Assembly (NCBI GenBank): GCA_020832565.1
Contig: JAFIEI010000003.1
Span: 62,001-126,000, forward strand
DNA: 64,000 bases
Reading direction: 5' to 3'
Source of the DNA: Salinarimonas sp.
GTDB lineage: Bacteria > Pseudomonadota > Alphaproteobacteria > Rhizobiales > Beijerinckiaceae
Shown one piece after another: positions 58,732 through 64,000 of this stretch. Under the pieces are notes generated by a model. The model was not told where the DNA came from. It was given only the letters and a program-made list of their open reading frames with translations, and did not search any database. Position 1 is the first letter of the stretch, and every line of letters starts with the position of its first letter. The position numbers were made by a program, and so were the translations under genes.

Positions 58732-59835
58732 ATGGAACGTCGTCAATTCCTGAAAGGTGCTGCGCTCGGTGGTGTCGCTGCGGCCTCGACGCTGGCCACG
58801 CCGGCGATCGCCCAGAGCGTCAAGCGCCTGCGCATGCAGACGACCTGGCCGCGCAACTTCCCGGGGCTCGGCACCGGTGCGAATGTCCTCGCCGAGATGA
58901 TCAAGAAGATGTCGGGTGGCTCCATCGAGATCGAAGTGCTCGGTGGTGGTGAAGTGGTTCCGCCGTTCGAGACGATCGACGCGGTCGAGGCCGGTACGCT
59001 CGATATGGGCCACGGCGCTTTCTACTACTGGAAGGGCAAGGTCGCAGCGACCGACTTCCTCGGCGTCATTCCCTTCGGCTTCAATGCAGCCGAAACGAAT
59101 GCCTGGTTCCGCTTCGGTGGCGGTCAGGAGCTCGCCGACGAAGCCTATCGCGAGATGGGCTGCAAGGTCTTCCTGTCGGGTAATACCGGTTCGCAGATGG
59201 GTGGCTGGTTCTCCCGCGCGATCGAGGATATCGAGGATTATCGTGGCCTGCGCCTGCGCCTGCCGGGTCTCGGCGGTGAAGTCAGCGCTGCAGCCGGTGC
59301 TTCGGTGGTGAACCTGCCGGGCGGCGAAATCCCGCCGGCCATGGCCTCCGGCGCGCTCGATGCGGCCGAGTGGGTCGGTCCGTACAACGATCTGGCTCTC
59401 GGTATGCACCGTTCGGGCTGGTACTACATGTATCCGGGCTGGCAGGAGCCGGGCACGGGCCTCGACAACTTCATCAATCTCAGCGTCTGGGAATCCTTCA
59501 CGGACGAAGAAAAGGCGATCGTCGAGGCGGCCAACGCCTACGCGAACGACTACGTGCTCTCCGAGTTCATGGCGAACAATAACGACGCGCTCGATACGCT
59601 CGTCAACGAGCACAATGTCGAGCTTCGCCGTTACAACGACGAAACCCTGGTCGCGCTCGCCGAGCTCTCCGCCGATGTGCTCGACCAGATCGCCAATCAG
59701 GATGATCTGAGCCGTCGTACCTATGACAGCATCCTGCGCTTCCGTTCGCAGGCGATTGAGTGGGCCTCGGTGGCCGAAGGCGCGATGGCTCAGGCCCGCG
59801 CGCTCGACTACCGCTTCTCGCAGCCTTCCGATTGA
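58732..59835 (+). CDS. TRAP transporter substrate-binding protein, TakP-like (alpha-keto acid type)
   Basis: The 367-residue precursor has a Tat signal, MERRQFLKGAALGGVAAAS, cleaved after AIAQ. The DctP-family body shares with TakP the segments GAFYYWKGK (HGAFYYWKG), GNTGSQMGGWF, LRLPGLGGEV, LDAAEWVGPYND and WYYMYPGWQEPG; Arg and the Asp/Glu near EWVGPY handle the keto-acid ligand through a metal. Small C4 or alpha-keto acids, perhaps lactate, are likely. TRAP permease genes (DctQ/DctM) are not adjacent, so it is an orphan binding protein here. A terminator hairpin follows. Confidence 0.93.
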   Translation: MERRQFLKGAALGGVAAASTLATPAIAQSVKRLRMQTTWPRNFPGLGTGANVLAEMIKKMSGGSIEIEVLGGGEVVPPFETIDAVEAGTLDMGHGAFYYWKGKVAATDFLGVIPFGFNAAETNAWFRFGGGQELADEAYREMGCKVFLSGNTGSQMGGWFSRAIEDIEDYRGLRLRLPGLGGEVSAAAGASVVNLPGGEIPPAMASGALDAAEWVGPYNDLALGMHRSGWYYMYPGWQEPGTGLDNFINLSVWESFTDEEKAIVEAANAYANDYVLSEFMANNNDALDTLVNEHNVELRRYNDETLVALAELSADVLDQIANQDDLSRRTYDSILRFRSQAIEWASVAEGAMAQARALDYRFSQPSD

Positions 59836-59869
59836 TCGCCGGATAGCGACTGATCGCGTGATACGAATG

Positions 59870-59900
59870 GAGGCAGCGGCGCTCGTCGCTGCCTCTTTCT
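59870..59900 (+). terminator. Rho-independent terminator after the TakP-like gene
   Basis: GAGGCAGCG (59870-59878) pairs with CGCTGCCTC (59887-59895) over an eight-base loop and runs into TTTCT. It lies 35 bases after the stop. Confidence 0.75.
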
Positions 59901-59918
59901 GTGGGCGCACAAACGAAG

Positions 59919-59950
59919 AAGGCCGGCGGTTGGTCCGCCGGCCTTTCTCG
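59919..59950. terminator. Second perfect hairpin, probably bidirectional terminator
   Basis: AAGGCCGGCGG (59919-59929), loop of five and CCGCCGGCCTT (59935-59945) pair perfectly over 11 bp; TTCTCG follows on the plus strand, and the minus strand reads into TTCTTCG. It lies between convergent genes, 31 bases from the DUF1127 stop. Confidence 0.7.
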
Positions 59951-59980
59951 TCTGGCAATCAGATCTGAGGGACGAACCGT

Positions 59981-60136
59981 TCAGATCTGCGCGAAGCGTC
60001 GCGCCGTGTGATCGATATCGTAGCGGCTGATGCCGACATCGGCGAGTTCGCGGTCGCTCAGGCGTGAAAGCTCGTTCACGGTTTCACGGTAGCGAAGCCA
60101 GGCGCGGTAGCGTTCGAGCAGGTAGGTGATGAACAT
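59981..60136 (-). CDS. DUF1127 small protein
   Basis: The 51-residue protein has an Arg-rich lead (ITYLLERYRAWLRYRETV) and the DUF1127 core NELSRLSDRELADVGISRYDIDHTARRF (residues 20-47). Such proteins are abundant in Alphaproteobacteria; some bind RNA and affect phosphate or small-RNA pathways in Agrobacterium and Rhodobacter. ATG 60136 has GGAG eight bases before it; upstream codons are not needed. It is monocistronic, flanked by a strong terminator. Confidence 0.93.
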   Translation of the reverse strand: MFITYLLERYRAWLRYRETVNELSRLSDRELADVGISRYDIDHTARRFAQI

Positions 60137-60336
60137 GTGCGGTACTCCAAGGTCAATTCTTGCGGGCGCGACTTGCGTTGCCCTGTTGCAGCGCAATATG
60201 GCGGTGCCCGAAGAAAAGACCATGGCTAATTCGGCGCGTCAGCCATGCACCTGGTGCATGTCGTCTGTGGCGCGTTGCCATCGGCTTGTCGCAATCGATT
60301 TTGCTGTCACACTCCTGCCACAGAGGTAAATCTGCC

Positions 60337-63300
60337 TCATTCTGCGGCTGCACGTGTTTTAGGCGGTCTCCGTGCGAGCACATCGCGCAGGAAGCGGCCC
60401 GTATGGCTCTCATCGCAAGCTGCAACCAGCTCAGGCGTGCCTTGCGTCACGATCATACCTCCGCCATCACCGCCTTCGGGGCCCATGTCGATGACCCAGT
60501 CCGCCGTCTTGATGACCTCCAGATTGTGCTCGATGACCACGACCGTGTTGCCCTGCTCGACCAGTTCATGCAGCACTTCCAACAGCTTGGCGACATCGTG
60601 GAAATGCAGGCCCGTGGTCGGCTCGTCGAGGATATAGAGCGTGCGCCCCGTGGCACGCTTGGATAATTCCTTCGAAAGCTTCACCCGCTGCGCCTCGCCG
60701 CCGGAGAGCGTGGTCGCCTGCTGGCCGACCTTGACGTAATCCAGCCCGACCCGCGCCAGCGTCTCCATCTTGTCGCGGATCGACGGTACTGCCTTGAACA
60801 GGTCGCGCGCCTCCTCGACCGTCATGTCGAGGAGATCGGCGATGGACTTGTTGCGGTATTTGACTTCCAGCGTCTCGCGATCATAACGCTTGCCCTTGCA
60901 GACATCGCAGGTGACGTAGACGTCCGGCAGGAAGTGCATCTCGATCTTGATGACGCCGTCGCCCTGGCAGGCTTCGCAGCGTCCGCCCTTGACGTTGAAG
61001 GAGAAGCGCCCGGGCTGGTAGCCGCGCGCCTTCGCCTCGGGCAGGCCGGCGAACCATTCGCGGATCGGCGTGAAGGCGCCGGTATAGGTGGCCGGGTTGG
61101 AGCGCGGGGTGCGCCCGATCGGCGACTGGTCGATATCGATCACCTTGTCGAGATGCTCCAGCCCCTCGATCCGGTCATGCGGCGCCGGGTTCTCGCTCGC
61201 GCCGTTGAGCTTGCGTGCGATCGCCTTGTAGAGCGTGTCGATGACGAGCGTCGACTTGCCGCCGCCGGAGACGCCGGTAATGCAGGTGAAGGTGCCGAGC
61301 GGGATCTCGGCCGTGACATCCTTGAGATTGTTGCCGCGCGCGCCGACGAGGCGCAGCATCCGGCTCTTCATCGGCTTGCGGCGCTTTGCCGGCATGCGCA
61401 CGCTCATCTCGCCGGTGAGGTATTTGCCCGTGAGCGAAGCCGGATCGGCCATGATCTGCGACGGCAGCCCCCGGGCGACGATTTCGCCACCATGGATACC
61501 GGCGCCGGGGCCGACATCGACGACGTAATCCGCTTGCAGGATCGCGTCCTCGTCATGCTCGACCACAATGACGGTATTGCCGAGATCCCGCAGCCGCTTG
61601 AGCGTGCCGAGCAGGCGCTCGTTGTCGCGCTGATGCAGGCCGATCGAGGGCTCGTCGAGCACATAGAGCACGCCGGTGAGGCCCGAGCCGATCTGCGAGG
61701 CGAGGCGGATGCGCTGGCTCTCGCCGCCCGACAACGTGCCGGATGCGCGCGCGAGGGTAAGATATTCGAGCCCGACATCGAGCAGGAAGCGCAGCCGCTC
61801 GACGATCTCCTTGAGGATGCGCGCGGCGATCTCGTTCTGCTTGGATTCGAGCCGCTCGGGGAGGGCGGTGAACCACGCATGCGCATCGCGCACCGACAGG
61901 CGCGTCACGTCGCCGATATCGCAGGCGTCGATCTTGACCGCGAGCGCCTCGGGTTTCAGTCGCTTGCCGCCGCAGGCCGCGCAGGGCGTGGCCGCCATGT
62001 AGCGGCTGATTTCGTCGCGCGACCAGTCACTCTCGGTCTCGCGGTAGCGCCGCTCGAGATTGGTGACCACGCCCTCGAAGGGCTTGCGCACTTCGTAGGA
62101 GCGCAGCCCGTCATCATAGGCGAAGCGGATCGCCTCGCCGCCGGAGCCGTAGAGCATGGCCTCGCGCGCCGCTTCCGGAATCTCCGCCCAGGGCGCGGTC
62201 ATCTTGAACCCGTAATGCTTCGCCATCGCCTCCAGCGTCTGGCCGTAATAGGGCGAGGAGGACTTCGCCCAGGGCGCGATCGCACCCTTCTTCAGGCTGG
62301 CTGTCTGATCCGGCACGACGAGGGCGGGATCGATGCGCATCTCATGGCCGATGCCATCGCATTCCGGGCAGGCGCCGGTGGGATTGTTGAAGGAGAAAAG
62401 CCGCGGCTCGATCTCGGGAATCGTGAAGCCGGAGACCGGGCAGGCGAATTTGGCGGAGAAGACGAGCCGGCGCGGGGCGCCCTTCTCGTCCTTCTCGTCG
62501 GCGAATTCCACGAAGGCGATGCCGTCGGCGAGATCCAGCGCCGTCTCGAAGGATTCCGCCAGACGCGGCGCCATATCCGGGCGCACCACGATGCGATCGA
62601 CCACCACGTCGATATCGTGCTTGTATTTCTTGTCGAGCGCCGGCGCGTCGTCGATTTCATAGAAGCTGCCGTCGATCTTGACGCGCTGGAAGCCCTTCTT
62701 CTGAAACTCGGCCAGCTCCTTGCGATACTCGCCCTTGCGACCGCGCACCACCGGCGCGAGCAGATAGAGCCGCGTCTTCTCCGGCAGGGCGAGCACCCGG
62801 TCGACCATCTGGCTGACCGTCTGGCTCTCGATGGGCAGGCCCGTGGCGGGAGAGTAGGGGGTGCCGACGCGCGCCCAGAGCAGGCGCATGTAATCATAGA
62901 TCTCGGTGACGGTGCCGACCGTGGAGCGCGGGTTCTTCGAGGTGGTCTTCTGCTCGATGGAGATCGCCGGGGAGAGCCCGTCGATCTGGTCGACATCGGG
63001 CTTTTGCATCATCTCGAGGAACTGGCGCGCATAGGCCGACAGCGATTCGACATAGCGGCGCTGCCCCTCGGCATAGATCGTATCGAAGGCCAGCGAGGAT
63101 TTGCCCGAGCCGGAGAGCCCGGTGAAGACGACGAGCCGGTCGCGCGGCAGCATCAGGTCGACATTCTTGAGATTATGCTCGCGCGCACCCGTCACCGCGA
63201 TGACACGCGCATGCGGATCGCCGGCCCGCGCGCGGTCGAACAGCGCATCGATTTCGCCGCTGCCGGAAGTATGAGCGAAAGCGGACGCCGCCGCTTTCGG

Positions 63301-63390
63301 TAGCTTCTTCACGGCGCGCGGGCTATCCGCAGCGTTCGACCCGCGCGGTCGCACGGATTTCTTTTCTTTCGAAGGTGATTTCGCAGGCAT
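60337..63390 (-). CDS. uvrA: Excinuclease ABC subunit A
   Basis: The 1,017-residue UvrA scans DNA for damage and loads UvrB. It has two ABC modules: Walker [15 protein letters not shown] (about 95) and [15 protein letters not shown] (about 705), two signature motifs ([19 protein letters not shown] and [18 protein letters not shown]) and two Walker B ([28 protein letters not shown]). The second zinc finger is intact (RCEACQGDG ... CDVCKGKRY). The first has CPVS instead of CPxC on its first half ([20 protein letters not shown]). An extra basic, Ala-rich N-terminus of about 50 residues precedes the fold. A SOS-like box lies upstream. Confidence 0.97.
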   Translation of the reverse strand: MPAKSPSKEKKSVRPRGSNAADSPRAVKKLPKAAASAFAHTSGSGEIDALFDRARAGDPHARVIAVTGAREHNLKNVDLMLPRDRLVVFTGLSGSGKSSLAFDTIYAEGQRRYVESLSAYARQFLEMMQKPDVDQIDGLSPAISIEQKTTSKNPRSTVGTVTEIYDYMRLLWARVGTPYSPATGLPIESQTVSQMVDRVLALPEKTRLYLLAPVVRGRKGEYRKELAEFQKKGFQRVKIDGSFYEIDDAPALDKKYKHDIDVVVDRIVVRPDMAPRLAESFETALDLADGIAFVEFADEKDEKGAPRRLVFSAKFACPVSGFTIPEIEPRLFSFNNPTGACPECDGIGHEMRIDPALVVPDQTASLKKGAIAPWAKSSSPYYGQTLEAMAKHYGFKMTAPWAEIPEAAREAMLYGSGGEAIRFAYDDGLRSYEVRKPFEGVVTNLERRYRETESDWSRDEISRYMAATPCAACGGKRLKPEALAVKIDACDIGDVTRLSVRDAHAWFTALPERLESKQNEIAARILKEIVERLRFLLDVGLEYLTLARASGTLSGGESQRIRLASQIGSGLTGVLYVLDEPSIGLHQRDNERLLGTLKRLRDLGNTVIVVEHDEDAILQADYVVDVGPGAGIHGGEIVARGLPSQIMADPASLTGKYLTGEMSVRMPAKRRKPMKSRMLRLVGARGNNLKDVTAEIPLGTFTCITGVSGGGKSTLVIDTLYKAIARKLNGASENPAPHDRIEGLEHLDKVIDIDQSPIGRTPRSNPATYTGAFTPIREWFAGLPEAKARGYQPGRFSFNVKGGRCEACQGDGVIKIEMHFLPDVYVTCDVCKGKRYDRETLEVKYRNKSIADLLDMTVEEARDLFKAVPSIRDKMETLARVGLDYVKVGQQATTLSGGEAQRVKLSKELSKRATGRTLYILDEPTTGLHFHDVAKLLEVLHELVEQGNTVVVIEHNLEVIKTADWVIDMGPEGGDGGGMIVTQGTPELVAACDESHTGRFLRDVLARRPPKTRAAAE

Positions 63391-63822
63391 GGGCTCGGGG
63401 CTCTGGGCTGGTCGGATCCGGATGCAGGGACGATCGCGCTGCGCGGCAACAGCGGGTCACATAGTGCGCGGGCCGCGTCAAGGCGACCCCGGCAAACCTA
63501 GAACAAATCACGTACAACGAGCAAGTGCGCCGGCGCGCATTCATGCATGTGGGATAAGAGCCTGAAACGTGCCGGACCGAATTGCCGGCATCCCTGCCGA
63601 GAGGAGGGCTGCAGGAGGTTCGTCAGGCGAGCATCCGGCAAGTCCCACCATGCCGGCGAAGCCTCCATGTCAAGGATCGGCCATGCGCAGGTTTGCCTCG
63701 ACCGACCGGATGCGGCGAGCGTCGGAATCGAAGCGTTTTAAGCAAGGGTAAAGGATTTATGGTGCGCTATATCGTCGAATGGGCAGATCCTGGATGATTC
63801 GAAGAGGCGTGGTGGCAACGAT
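63391..63822. other. Divergent region before uvrA
   Basis: A 432-base region without a supported gene; short frames lack ribosome sites. It holds the uvrA promoter, with the SOS-like site at 63501-63515, and the promoter of the gene starting at 63823. Confidence 0.5.
63501..63515 (-). promoter_or_regulatory. Degenerate LexA (SOS) box upstream of uvrA
   Basis: On the minus strand GTAC-GTGATTT-GTTC fits the alphaproteobacterial LexA box GTTC-N7-GTTC with one mismatch and right spacing, 111 bases before the uvrA start. uvrA is a common LexA target, so the site is plausible. Confidence 0.45.
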
Positions 63823-64000
63823 ATGAGCGATTCGAAAGCCCTCACTTCGGTCTCCGAGGCCGACTACGAAGCCATCGAAGGTGCGGTCATGGAAACCGAG
63901 CGGGGCCGCTGGTTTCTGAAGGAATATGCGCGCCGCAACCGGGCCGCCGACACGCAGATGTTGCTGGGTGCCATCGAGCGCCTCGAAAGCATGATGGTGC
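63823..64000 (+). CDS. Conserved alphaproteobacterial protein, N-terminal fragment
   Basis: The frame opens at ATG 63823 and runs off the window. The 59 visible residues read MSDSKALTSVSEADYEAIEG, then AVMETERGRWFLKEYARRN, then RAADTQMLLGAIERLESMM. The METxRGRWFLxEYARRNRxADTxxLLxAIxRLE block is one I recall from conserved hypothetical proteins of Hyphomicrobiales; no function can be given. GGTGG lies upstream. The rest of the gene is outside the window, so domain content is unknown. Confidence 0.75.
   Translation, partial: MSDSKALTSVSEADYEAIEGAVMETERGRWFLKEYARRNRAADTQMLLGAIERLESMMV

Noticed and set aside
60934-63303. 789-residue open frame on the plus strand inside uvrA
   Set aside because: It mirrors the well-supported uvrA frame and has no recognisable domain.
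1-64000. CRISPR arrays, insertion sequences, prophage or integrase genes
   Set aside because: No regularly spaced repeats, transposase motifs or integrase motifs were seen anywhere in the window.

Overview
This 64 kb window is GC-rich, gene-dense chromosomal DNA from an alphaproteobacterium, most likely of the order Hyphomicrobiales (Rhizobiales). The evidence is a growth-pole-ring (GPR/RgsE)-like giant coiled-coil protein, a PopZ homologue, the pcm-tolC-popZ-valS gene order, a ribH-nusB-thiL cluster, a DUF1127 protein, a class II (GlpX) fructose bisphosphatase and a possible CtrA-type site. No phage, insertion sequence, integrase or CRISPR array is visible. The one stretch that looks foreign is 27.4-30.7 kb.

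Region by region. 0-5.4 kb: the end of an Mrp/ApbC Fe-S carrier, then a leftward fdhD-mobB-moeA run with 4-base overlaps (molybdenum cofactor and formate dehydrogenase maturation; the MoeA has an extra N-terminal domain), then a chromate transporter. 5.6-10.5 kb: a CAT-anticodon tRNA (probably the lysidine-type tRNA-Ile), a lipoprotein L,D-transpeptidase, and a tungstate ABC importer (tupB-tupC-tupA) divergent from an HTH/periplasmic-binding-domain regulator that probably senses the oxyanion. 10.5-19 kb: a PfkB-family kinase, a DUF2189 membrane protein, the 1,927-residue GPR-like protein and a divergent Hpt phosphotransfer protein. 19-27.4 kb: a ferredoxin, two MFS transporters, a Usp protein, ribH-nusB-thiL and a proton-pumping pyrophosphatase. 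27.4-30.7 kb: a 902-residue protein with a RelA/SpoT-like C-terminal fold and an overlapping small gene, preceded by very AT-rich DNA; this is the best candidate for an undescribed toxin or effector system. 30.7-39.8 kb: tusA, valS, popZ, tolC, pcm, a small ribbon-helix-helix-like protein, glpX and hom. 40-46.4 kb: O-acetylhomoserine sulfhydrylase divergent from hom, a HEPN-domain two-gene module, a flavin oxidoreductase, a GNAT acetyltransferase, a Nudix hydrolase, a metallophosphoesterase and a YbaK-type deacylase. 46.4-51.3 kb: an Mla/MCE lipid-transport operon (mlaE-mlaF-mlaD-lipoprotein). 51.4-64 kb: a dipeptide epimerase, an MFS transporter, a secreted EndoU-like protein, a stand-alone receiver, a Crp/Fnr regulator, an AbrB-family membrane protein, an IsdG-like monooxygenase, a PAS protein, an orphan TakP-like TRAP binding protein, a DUF1127 protein, UvrA and the start of a conserved alphaproteobacterial gene.

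Themes that tie genes together: molybdenum/tungsten use (fdhD, mobB, moeA, tupABC and its regulator, possibly tusA for sulfur relay), polar growth and cell organisation (GPR, PopZ, Hpt, CtrA-like site), envelope maintenance (Mla system, TolC, L,D-transpeptidase, dipeptide epimerase), and homoserine/methionine synthesis (hom divergent from the sulfhydrylase around an 18-bp palindrome). All identifications rest on reading the translated sequences and recalled family knowledge; no database search was run.
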